Shown here one piece after another: positions 15,580 to 22,537 of a stretch of DNA of 35,385 bases. The translations under genes and the position numbers were made by a program. The stretch is from Myceligenerans pegani. GTDB lineage: Bacteria; Actinomycetota; Actinomycetes; Actinomycetales; Cellulomonadaceae. Numbering within the stretch: the stretch's first letter is position 1; each line of letters starts with the position of its first letter. Location: the NCBI RefSeq assembly GCF_014892515.1, contig NZ_JADBGR010000073.1, positions 1 through 35,385 on the forward strand. The letters are read 5' to 3'. A model generated the notes under the pieces. It did no database searches, was not told the origin of the DNA, and saw only the letters and a program-made list of their open reading frames with translations.

Positions 15580-16473
15580 TCATCGGACGTGTGGTGGAGC
15601 TCCGGTCGGGGCCGTTCCCGGTGTGACGGCACCGTTGACGAGGGCGAGCTGCAGCCTGGATTCGTCCTGGCTGTCCGGCTCGGCGGAGAGGACGACGATC
15701 TTGCGGTCCGCCTCTCCGTCGGAGATGACGTCGCAGTCCACCGCGATCGGCCCGACCGCGGGGTGGTGCACCGTCTTGCGGTCCTCCCTGTGGGCGCCGA
15801 CGACGCCGGACGTCCACAGTGTGGCGAAGCGTTCGTTCCCCTCGACGAGCTCGGTGACGAGCCCGTGGAGCCGCCCGCTCCGGGGGAAGCGGCCGGTGGC
15901 ACGCCGCAGGTCGGACACGACGGCCACCTCGACCGATCGCTGGTCGTGCGAGATCGTCGCCCACTGCGAGAGGTGCGGGCCGCCCGCGCGGACCGGGAAC
16001 GTGTCCCGGGCGAAGTTGCGCAGGTGGTCCGGCATCAGCGACGGGTCCCCGAGGAGCGCCGACCATGTCCGGTTCCACCAGATCAGGTGCCAGTCGGCGG
16101 CGAACACCGCGACGGCCGTGAGCTCCCCCAGGCGATTCAGCACGCGACCGAGTCCCGGCGGTAGGTGATCGGAGACCTCCTTGTCGGACGGCGGCAGCTG
16201 GCCGGCGAGACGGTAGAGGTGGTCCCGCTCCTCGCCGGTGAGCTGCAGAGCCCTGGCCAGCGCGCCCGTCACCTGGCTCGACGGCGTGGTGACACGGCCC
16301 TGTTCCAGCCGGATCACGTAGTCGACGGAGATTCCCGCGAGTTCGGCCAGTTCCTCACGGCGAAGACCTGTCGCACGCCGCGTACGCCCGGCCGCCAGAC
16401 CCACGGCGGACGGCGGGAGACGATCGCGCCACGTGCGCAACATGGCACCGAGAGAGCCGTTCGCATCGTTCAC
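15580..16473 (-). CDS. XRE-family regulator with MmyB-like ligand-binding domain
   Basis: A 297-residue regulator. The N-terminal helix-turn-helix is at about residues 30-75 (TGLRREELAELAGISVDYVIRLEQGR). The remainder matches the MmyB-like sensor fold: AVAVFAADWHLIWWNRTWSALLG, the RNFARDTFP segment, a DLRRATGRFP segment, and FATLWTSGVVGAHREDRKTVHHPAVGPI, all typical of this actinobacterial family. I take GTG at 16473 as the start; this places the usual short lead of about ten residues before the HTH region. The gene is divergent from a VOC-family gene, sharing about 90 bp, so it probably controls that gene and itself. The ligand is unknown; members of this family are thought to bind small hydrophobic molecules. 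Confidence 0.88.
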   Translation of the reverse strand: MNDANGSLGAMLRTWRDRLPPSAVGLAAGRTRRATGLRREELAELAGISVDYVIRLEQGRVTTPSSQVTGALARALQLTGEERDHLYRLAGQLPPSDKEVSDHLPPGLGRVLNRLGELTAVAVFAADWHLIWWNRTWSALLGDPSLMPDHLRNFARDTFPVRAGGPHLSQWATISHDQRSVEVAVVSDLRRATGRFPRSGRLHGLVTELVEGNERFATLWTSGVVGAHREDRKTVHHPAVGPIAVDCDVISDGEADRKIVVLSAEPDSQDESRLQLALVNGAVTPGTAPTGAPPHVR

Positions 16474-16563
16474 GACACCAGTCTCCACCGCTCGCGCCCC
16501 GCGTGGCTGGGAAAGATCTTCCTCCCGAGAAACCTTCCCTGGTTGCCGATCGCGGGAGCGGAC

Positions 16564-16992
16564 ATGCTCGTCGCCATGACGTTCACCATCTCCCACGACC
16601 ACATCGGCATCAGTGTGACCGCCGAGGACCTCGAGGCCACGGTCGCCTGGTACTCCCACTCTCTCGGCCTCACCGTCGAGTCCCGCTTCGACACGCAGGG
16701 GTTCACCTTTGTGTTCCTGTCCCGCGACGGCGTCAGGATCGAACTGATGGCCGGAGGCGCCTCGACACGGCAGACGTGGCACGGGAACGTTTTCGGCAGC
16801 ATGGACCCGTCTCGCCTGCACCACTTCTGCCTGGCCGTCGACGACCTCGACCGGGTGATCGCCACCCTGGGTGAGCGGGGCGTCGAGCTGATCGGCGGTC
16901 CGATCACGGCCGAGGCGATCGGTCGTCGCATCGCGTTCACCGCGGACAACCTCGGCAACATCATCGAACTCAGCGAGCCCGTCGCCGCCTAG
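16564..16992 (+). CDS. VOC-superfamily protein (glyoxalase/bleomycin-resistance fold)
   Basis: A 142-residue single-domain protein with paired beta-alpha-beta-beta-beta modules: HDHIGISVTAEDLEATVAWYSHSLGLTVE, an FLSRDGVRIELM strand, LHHFCLAVDDLDRVIATLGERGVELIGGP, and NLGNIIELSE. Likely metal ligands by family pattern are the His in HDHIGISV, the Glu in RIELM, the His in HHFCLAV and the Glu in IIELSE. ATG 16564 has GGGAG five bases upstream; the inner ATG at 16576 is too far from it. Divergent from an XRE regulator. Possible roles are a lyase, dioxygenase or drug-binding protein; the substrate cannot be assigned. Confidence 0.85.
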   Translation: MLVAMTFTISHDHIGISVTAEDLEATVAWYSHSLGLTVESRFDTQGFTFVFLSRDGVRIELMAGGASTRQTWHGNVFGSMDPSRLHHFCLAVDDLDRVIATLGERGVELIGGPITAEAIGRRIAFTADNLGNIIELSEPVAA

Positions 16993-17092
16993 GCTCCTGG
17001 TTGGCGGGGGCGCGCCGCATCGCTGCTGCATCGGCTCGTCGCTGCCGTGTGGCGGCAAGAGCTGGACGACCTCTCGCGGTGGGCGGGTCCGC

Positions 17093-17941
17093 TCACTGCG
17101 ACGCCTGGACGTCCCCGCTCGTGCGGTAGGCGGCCCGCGCCCCGGCGAGGCTCCCGGGCATTCCCGGGTAGTGGGTCCCGGGCAGGCGCTCCTCCGCGAC
17201 GGACGACGCCCTCTGCGGCACGTCGAGCGCAAGGCGGGACACGATGCGGTACCGGTCCCCGCGGTAGATCGAGTGCACGTACTCGACCGGTCGCGCGTCC
17301 GCGTCCAGGGTGAGTCGCTCGAAGACGAGGGCCGCGGAGAACGGAGCCACGCCCATGATCGACGCCTCCTCCTCGCTCGTGACGGTCGCCTCCATGGACT
17401 GGGTCGCCCGGCTGACGCGCACGCCGTAGCGTTCGCGCAGGAGATCGTAGAGGTCGCCGGACTCGACGTCGGCCGCCGCCAGCCCCGGCACGACGTGCGC
17501 CGGGAAGTAGAGGTACTCGATGGCCATCGGTTCGCCGTCCACCAGCACCAGGCGGGCCACATGCACCACGAGGGCCGATGGCGAGAGCGTGAGCCGGCGC
17601 CCGATCCGCGGGCCCGCGGAGATCGTCGTCAGATCGAGGACGCGGCTGGACCAGGCGCCGCTGGCCCGCGGGACGTCGGCGGTGGTCTCGTGCGACACGA
17701 GTTCCTGCGTGACCTTGTCGCGCGCGACGAACATGCCCCGACCGTGCTCGCGGATCACCAGGCCGCTCGCCACCAGCTCGTCCACCGCGGAGCGCAGCGT
17801 GGGACGGGAGACGCCGAGCTGCTTGCTCAGGTCGCGCTCCGAGGGCAGCGGGTGCCCCGCCGGGCTGGACTCGACGAGTTCGAGGATCCGGTCGCGCACC
17901 TGTTCGCGCTTGCGTGTCCGACCCGGTCGGATCTCCTCCAC
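17093..17941 (-). CDS. GntR-family (HutC/UTRA) transcriptional regulator
   Basis: A 282-residue regulator. A winged helix-turn-helix occupies about residues 10-78 (REQVRDRILELVE, PLPSERDLSKQLGVSRPTLRSAVDELVASGLVIREHGRGMFV). A UTRA effector domain follows to about 240 (EPMAIEYLYFPAHVVPGL, YDLLRERYGVRVSRA, LVFERLTLDADARPVEYVHSIYRGDRYR). GTG at 17941 is preceded by AAGGAGG at ideal spacing, so the upstream in-frame ATG is not needed. It is divergent from the CBM3-GH16 beta-glucanase gene with ACCACTGG motifs near both promoters, implying that it represses that gene and itself in response to a sugar from glucan breakdown. Confidence 0.92.
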   Translation of the reverse strand: MEEIRPGRTRKREQVRDRILELVESSPAGHPLPSERDLSKQLGVSRPTLRSAVDELVASGLVIREHGRGMFVARDKVTQELVSHETTADVPRASGAWSSRVLDLTTISAGPRIGRRLTLSPSALVVHVARLVLVDGEPMAIEYLYFPAHVVPGLAAADVESGDLYDLLRERYGVRVSRATQSMEATVTSEEEASIMGVAPFSAALVFERLTLDADARPVEYVHSIYRGDRYRIVSRLALDVPQRASSVAEERLPGTHYPGMPGSLAGARAAYRTSGDVQASQ

Positions 17942-17968
17942 CGTGCCTCCTTGGTGCCGCGAACGTTT

Positions 17969-18109
17969 ACCACTGGTCATCTCCATCGTAGGCCACCACC
18001 CGGCCGTCTGCGGCGTCTTCGCAGCACTTCGCGGAATTGTAAGGGCTATTGACGTAGCCAGTGGACTATGCCAAGTTGTCAATGGTTGACCACTTGAAGT
18101 GACCACTGG
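17969..18109. promoter_or_regulatory. Candidate GntR operator sites in the regulator/beta-glucanase intergenic region
   Basis: ACCACTGGT, a 9-bp palindrome, lies at 17969-17977 next to the GntR gene start. On the GH16 side TGACCACT occurs at 18087-18094 and again at 18100-18107, the second continuing as ACCACTGG; the bases between form CACTTGAAGTG. The complementary CCAGTGG is at 18058-18064. The shared core on both sides fits one regulator acting on both divergent genes; actual binding is inferred. Confidence 0.5.
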
Positions 18110-18188
18110 CTTCAGCAACGACGCTCTACCGCACGTCACCTCGACCGCGCCGACGCGGTCCAGCTGGTACCCACGAACGGAGTCCATC

Positions 18189-19616
18189 GTGTTCACCAAG
18201 CCCAGACACAGCGCCGCACGCCGCATCGCGGTGGCCGCGGCGGCGGCCACCGCGCTCGCCGCTACGCTGCTGGCGGCTCCGGCCGCCATCGCCGACGACC
18301 CGCCGCCCCTGGTCGTCGAGTACCGCACGAGCGCTACCTCGCCCACGGCCGACCAGGTCGAGCCCTGGTTCCAGGTCCGCAACACCGGCTCGTCGTCCGT
18401 CGCGCTCGCCGACGTGACGCTCCGGTACTACTTCACCGCGGATGTCGGCGCCCAGTACCGGTTCGCGTGCTCGTGGGCCGTGCGCGGCTGCGCGAACGTG
18501 ACCGGCACGTTCGGGGAGATCGCCGACCCCGGGGCCGCCGCCGACCGGTACCTGGAGGTCGGGTTCCGCCCGGGAGCGGGCACGCTGGCCCCGGGCGAGA
18601 GCACGAGCCACTTGCAGCTGCGGTTCCACCGCACGGACTGGCAGCGCATCGACCAGAGCGACGACTACTCGTTCGACGCCGCCCGCACGTCGTACGCCGC
18701 GTCGCCGAAAGTGACCGCCCGCGTGGGCGGGGAGCTCGTCTGGGGCACCGCCCCCGGGGCCGAGGGACCGGGCGACCCGACCGACCCGCCGACCGACCCG
18801 ACCGACCCGCCGGAGCCCGGGCCGCTCCTCTTCGACGACTTCGACTACACCGGCCACACCGACCAGCGCCTGTCCCAGCGCGGCTGGACCGTGAAGTCCG
18901 GAGCCGGGGGCCCGGGAGCACCGGGCGCGGTCTGGGCACCCGAGAACATCACGTTCCCCACCGAGGGCGGGAACACCCTGATGAACCTGGAGACCAGCAC
19001 GAACGGGACGGCGTCGGGGACGCGGCAGTCGGAGCTCTACCACCAGCGCAAGTTCACGGACGGGACGTACGCCGCCCGGGTCCGGTTCAGCGACGCCCCG
19101 CGGTCGGGCCCCGACGGCGACCACATGGTGCAGACGTTCTTCACCATCACGCCGCTGGACGCGCCGATGGACCCGGACTACGGCGAGCTCGACTTCGAGT
19201 ACCTGCCCAACGGGGGCTGGGGCGAGCCCTCGAACATCCTGTACGCGACGTCGTGGGAGACCTACCGGCCCGACCCGTGGGAGGCGGTCAACACGCACAC
19301 CGAGGAGCGCACCAGCTTTGCCGGCTGGCACGACCTGGTGATCACGGTGGACCGGTCGCTCATCCGGTACTACGTGGATGGTCGGCTCTTCGCCACCCAC
19401 GGCGAGCCGTACCTGCCCGAGACACCGATGTCGATCAACTTCAACCACTGGATCATCTCCGGCGGACTGGTCGGCAGCGGCACGCCCCGGGCGTACGACC
19501 AGAAGGTCGACTACGTGTACTACGCACAGGATCAGACCCTGACCCCGGCACAGGTCCAGGCGGCGGTGGACAGATACCGCGCCGACGCGGTGTCCCACCT
19601 CGACACGGTGCCCTGA
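18189..19616 (+). CDS. Secreted beta-glucanase: CBM3 plus GH16 catalytic domain
   Basis: A 475-residue secreted enzyme. The signal peptide covers about residues 1-37 (basic start, Ala-rich core, AIADD). A CBM3 cellulose-binding module follows (VVEYRTSATSPTADQVEPWFQVRNTGS, VTLRYYFT, CSWAVRGC, DDYSF). A Pro-Thr-Asp linker of repeated DPTDPP units leads to a GH16 domain. Its active-site motif is ELDFE (E333, D335, E337), the version without a beta-bulge that is typical of licheninase and xyloglucan-active members rather than laminarinases. GTG 18189 has GGAG six bases upstream. It is divergent from a GntR/UTRA regulator. The expected substrate is a beta-1,3-1,4-glucan or similar cell-wall glucan near cellulose. 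The 3' end is duplicated at 21192-21241. Confidence 0.9.
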   Translation: MFTKPRHSAARRIAVAAAAATALAATLLAAPAAIADDPPPLVVEYRTSATSPTADQVEPWFQVRNTGSSSVALADVTLRYYFTADVGAQYRFACSWAVRGCANVTGTFGEIADPGAAADRYLEVGFRPGAGTLAPGESTSHLQLRFHRTDWQRIDQSDDYSFDAARTSYAASPKVTARVGGELVWGTAPGAEGPGDPTDPPTDPTDPPEPGPLLFDDFDYTGHTDQRLSQRGWTVKSGAGGPGAPGAVWAPENITFPTEGGNTLMNLETSTNGTASGTRQSELYHQRKFTDGTYAARVRFSDAPRSGPDGDHMVQTFFTITPLDAPMDPDYGELDFEYLPNGGWGEPSNILYATSWETYRPDPWEAVNTHTEERTSFAGWHDLVITVDRSLIRYYVDGRLFATHGEPYLPETPMSINFNHWIISGGLVGSGTPRAYDQKVDYVYYAQDQTLTPAQVQAAVDRYRADAVSHLDTVP

Positions 19617-19626
19617 CCGCTCTGAG
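19577..19626. repeat. 50-bp direct repeat, copy A (3' end of the GH16 gene)
   Basis: This stretch covers the last codons of the GH16 gene and ten bases after its stop. It is identical over 50 bp to 21192-21241, and weaker similarity continues for about 37 bp beyond. The copies are 1615 bp apart. Confidence 0.95.
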
Positions 19627-19851
19627 ACGCAGCCACGCTCCGGAGGTCATCGACCGTGCGGCCCTCCAGGGCCACGCCACCGAGAGCACGCCTGACGCGC
19701 TGAGCCCCTGCGGTCGGTCCGCCGCCGAGCACTCGACGACGGGCCGACCGCTGCCGGTGTCCGGGGTCAGTGGTCCACGCGGGCGCTGCCGCCGCCGGCG
19801 AACCCCGGCCCGCCAGGTCGGGGACTTCGACTCCAAGGTCGGGACCGGAAG

Positions 19852-20159
19852 TCACACCGAGACGCGGAACTCAGGGTCGAGGAACCTGGGGTGGTCGAAC
19901 GTGCCGTCGCTGCGGACGTCGTCGCGCGGGTGTCACGCACCCGGCCTTCGGCGCGAGCCGAGAGTGCGCGGTGCAGGACTTTCCAGTAGATAGGGTTGGC
20001 GGGGCGGACGGGGTCGTCGGCGGCGATGAGGCCGAGGTCGCGGACGTAGGACACGTCGCGGTCGTCGGCACGCTCGATCAGACTCTCGATCTCGGGAATC
20101 CGCGGCTCCACCGGGAGCATGTCATCGAACTCGGGATCGCAGGGACCAGAGGTGTTCAT
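19852..20159 (-). pseudogene. Decayed gene remnant, possibly an AAA-type ATP-binding protein C-terminus
   Basis: Read leftward, a frame contains PEIESLIERADD, SYVRDLGLIAADDPVRPANPIYWKVL. From family memory, YVRDLGL followed by ANPIYREV is characteristic of the C-terminal part of a group of large AAA-type ATP-binding proteins. Coding character then moves to another frame (DGTFDHPRFLDPEFRVSV, stop at 19852-19854), so at least one frameshift is present. No start with a ribosome site or ATPase motif remains. The rest of the 900-bp stretch 19617-20521 holds no intact gene that I can support. A short GGCCCTCCAGGGCC hairpin at 19660-19673 may terminate GH16 transcription. Confidence 0.5.
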
Positions 20160-20443
20160 CCCAGCAGCGATGTCGGGGTTGCCGACGTGCGCATCGGGAT
20201 GCCGGATGACGTCGCGAACCTGGGCCGTGCGCGGCTTCGCGTACCACGTCCGCGCACCTCGAACGCCACACCGCACCCGATCTGACGGCTGTTGCCACGG
20301 AGCACCTCGCCACCGGCACGACCCGGCACCGGGCAGCGGCCGCTCGCGAATCTGCTCAAGGTCGTACCGGGCGCGGGCTGCTCGGCCGCGGGCCGGTTTA
20401 CAGCGTGGCCACCGCGACGAACGCCGGCACACGGCAGTTCGTG

Positions 20444-20458
20444 CATACTGGCTCGGCG
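20444..20458. repeat. 15-bp direct repeat, left copy
   Basis: CATACTGGCTCGGCG is repeated exactly at 21103-21117. The two copies bracket the hypothetical membrane-protein gene at 20522-21031. It may be a trace of an insertion or of recombination. Confidence 0.7.
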
Positions 20459-20521
20459 TCTTCGGAAAATGAGTAAAAAGCTCTGGAAGAACCGCACACT
20501 CGCGCGAAGAGGTTGGTGAGC

Positions 20522-21031
20522 ATGGGACGATCGTCAGGATCGGGCATGGACGCTTTCGGTACGGACGGGGCTCTGCACATTCCGGGCCGGGCGAAGAGGC
20601 GAACGTTGCCGCTATCGCTCATAGCGATAACGGTGATCGTGGTCCTGGTCTTTGCTGTCCAAGCGCTCGGCGTGGTTGGTCGTACGATGGGATTCTTCGG
20701 GAGCCGGTGTGACAGTGAGGATAGCGCTGCCCTTCAGGCTGAGGCGGCATCAGTGAGGTCGGCTCTGGGCTCGGAGAAAGTGTCCGACGTGTACTGCGAT
20801 GATTCCGGCGACGGAAAACCGTACGTCGTGATCAGCCCACCTGATGCCGAACGAGTCGCCGCGGTGGTCGACGTGCTGGCAGCCCGCGGATGGAAGTGTG
20901 AAGATATCCGGTACGGCGCGGAAGAAGGAATCAGCGTTTGTGCCAACGAGGTCGACGACCATTCCTTTGAAATGACTCTGGAACTGATGGCAGATGAGAC
21001 AATCGACATCGGTCTGAGCGCAATCGACTGA
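20522..21031 (+). CDS. Hypothetical single-pass membrane protein
   Basis: 169 residues. A polar, basic N-terminus (GRAKRR) precedes one hydrophobic helix at about 31-51 (LPLSLIAITVIVVLVFAVQAL). The outer domain of about 115 residues has four cysteines that could form disulfides (SRCDSED, VYCDDSG, WKCEDI, SVCANEV) and many acidic residues. ATG 20522 is preceded by AAGAGG nine bases upstream; TTG 20513 and GTG 20516 are less likely. The gene is less G/C-rich than its surroundings and is bracketed by 15-bp direct repeats within a region of gene debris, suggesting separate acquisition. No family recognised. Confidence 0.7.
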   Translation: MGRSSGSGMDAFGTDGALHIPGRAKRRTLPLSLIAITVIVVLVFAVQALGVVGRTMGFFGSRCDSEDSAALQAEAASVRSALGSEKVSDVYCDDSGDGKPYVVISPPDAERVAAVVDVLAARGWKCEDIRYGAEEGISVCANEVDDHSFEMTLELMADETIDIGLSAID

Positions 21032-21102
21032 GTGCGAAGCGGCTTGCCGTCGCGCGGTCGACCTCGTCGCCAGTGTCCTCGTCGGGCTCGTAGCACGCGC
21101 CT

Positions 21103-21117
21103 CATACTGGCTCGGCG
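21103..21117. repeat. 15-bp direct repeat, right copy
   Basis: Exact copy of 20444-20458 (CATACTGGCTCGGCG), on the other side of the gene at 20522-21031. Confidence 0.7.
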
Positions 21118-21191
21118 ACGCGGCCGACCGAACGAGGATGGGGCATCAACGGTCGCAGTCCTTCAACGAGGGCCTCGGTGACGAACGGATG

Positions 21192-21241
21192 CCGCGCCGA
21201 CGCGGTGTCCCACCTCGACACGGTGCCCTGACCGCTCTGAG
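21192..21241. repeat. 50-bp direct repeat, copy B (fragment of a GH16-type 3' end)
   Basis: Identical to 19577-19626, including the codons for the last residues of the GH16 protein (RADAVSHLDTVP and stop), but with no gene attached upstream. It is the footprint of a duplication or of a rearranged second copy. Confidence 0.95.
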
Positions 21242-21358
21242 GTGTAGCCACGCGCTGGAGCCCATCGGCGGTGCGGCCGCACGGAAGGTTGCGTGGCGGC
21301 AGGGCTGGTCGGAGGCTGGAGAGGATCCGAGGAAGCGGGAACGAGGGAAGTGGATGCC

Positions 21359-21769
21359 ATGCAGCACGACGAGTTCATCGGGCAGGTCCAGGACAGGGCC
21401 CGACTGGCCAGCCGCGGTGACGCCGAGCGCGCGACCCGAGCGACCCTGGAGACGCTCGGGGAGCGGCTCCCGGAGAGGCTGGCCGGCAATCTCGCCGCTC
21501 AGCTCCCCGTGGAGATCGGCGAGCACCTGCGGCGCACGATCACCCAGGACGGTCACGGTCCGGGCGAGCAGTTCGACCGCGACGCCTTCGTCGATCGGGT
21601 CACCCAGCGCGCCGGAGCGGACTCGCCGGACGCCGTGTACCGGTCCCGGGTGGTGCTGGAGGTCGTCGGAGAGGCGGTGGTCGGAGGACTCATGGACAAG
21701 GTCAGCGAGTCGCTCCCGCCGGACATCCGCAGTCTCGTGTCCGCGGGCAGCACCGGCCCGCTCGACTGA
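21359..21769 (+). CDS. DUF2267 family protein
   Basis: A 136-residue helical protein matching DUF2267 by pattern: an N-terminal FIGQVQDRARLASRGDAERATRATLETLGERLPERLAGNLAAQLP, a central FDRDAFVDRVTQRAG, and a C-terminal VLEVVGEAVVGGLMDKVSESLPPDIRSL. The two halves look like a duplicated unit, as usual in the family. ATG 21359 has a purine-rich GAGGGAAG upstream. It is cytoplasmic and of unknown biochemical role; family members often occur with stress or envelope genes. A DUF2905 gene follows 66 bp later, probably in the same transcript. Confidence 0.85.
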   Translation: MQHDEFIGQVQDRARLASRGDAERATRATLETLGERLPERLAGNLAAQLPVEIGEHLRRTITQDGHGPGEQFDRDAFVDRVTQRAGADSPDAVYRSRVVLEVVGEAVVGGLMDKVSESLPPDIRSLVSAGSTGPLD

Positions 21770-21796
21770 CAGCGACCCGCTGTGGATGCCGCGCGG

Positions 21797-21832
21797 CGGC
21801 TTTCGAGGGAGCAGCGGCTTTCGAGGGGAGTG
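21797..21832. repeat. 18-bp tandem duplication overlapping a ribosome site
   Basis: CGGCTTTCGAGGGAGCAG at 21797-21814 is repeated with small changes at 21815-21832. The duplication creates two GAGGG(A)G motifs in front of the DUF2905 start. Confidence 0.75.
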
Positions 21833-21835
21833 GAG

Positions 21836-22048
21836 ATGGGCCGTGATCTCGGCCCGGTCCTGGTCGCCGTCGGCCTTCTGGTCGTCCTCGTCGGCGTCCT
21901 TGCCTGAAGCGGTGGACTCGCGTGGTTCGGCCGGCTGCCCGGAGACATCCGCATCGAGCGGACCGACGTCCGTGTCTACATCCCGTGGGTCTCGATGCTC
22001 CTGGTCTCGATCGTCGTCGGCGTCCTGATGTCGATCTTCCGTCGGTGA
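21836..22048 (+). pseudogene. DUF2905 membrane protein interrupted by one in-frame TGA
   Basis: Translated through one stop, this 213-bp frame gives a typical DUF2905 protein of about 70 residues: MGRDLGPVLVAVGLLVVLVG, then GLAWFGRLPGDIRIERTDVR, then a second helix (VSMLLVSIVVGVLMSIFRR). AGGGGAG lies five bases before the ATG. The only defect is TGA at 21905-21907, codon 24, in the sequence VLA-stop-SGG. A tryptophan (TGG) would suit this position, so a single G-to-A change explains it. Possibilities are a recent nonsense mutation, a sequencing error, or UGA readthrough. It lies 66 bp after the DUF2267 gene. Confidence 0.85.
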
Positions 22049-22537
22049 ACCCTGCGCCGCGGTGCGTGCATCGACGAGTGCGTGCCTGTCGTGCGTTGTC
22101 GACGGTGACCCGGCGCTGTGGCCTGGCGCGTCTCGCGGGCACGCCAGTGAACTCACGCCGAGCCTGACCCGCCCCGACTGTCGCGCGGACGGTTCCACAA
22201 CGCTCGTGACCGACGTCTTGTGCGGGTGCAACCGACGACGGATGGGACGACTGCGCGTCCTGCGGCGACAGGGAGTCAGCCCATCGAGAGGCACGCGGTC
22301 GGTGTCGGCGAACGAGCCGAGGGTGAAGTCTGAGCGGTCGCTCTCTCGCCTGATGATGTCGGTTCAATGCCCTGACCTGCAGCGACGTCCGAAGTCCGCG
22401 GTCATGTCGCAGATGGCCTGGCCCATTTATTCACCCTTTCCGGCCTTTTGGGTCTGATAGCTTCCGCCGTCGGGTCTGCATCGGGTTTGTCCAGGTGGTG
22501 GCCTTCGTCAAGTTCGTTCGGCCGCTGGAGGCTCACG
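22049..22537. other. Intergenic region without a supportable gene
   Basis: About 490 bp between the DUF2905 remnant and the toxin locus. I see no ORF with coding character, tRNA-like fold or strong hairpin. The A/T-rich stretch around 22426-22440 (CCCATTTATTCACCC) is the most likely place for the promoter of the toxin operon, but no clear -35/-10 pair could be assigned. Confidence 0.5.
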
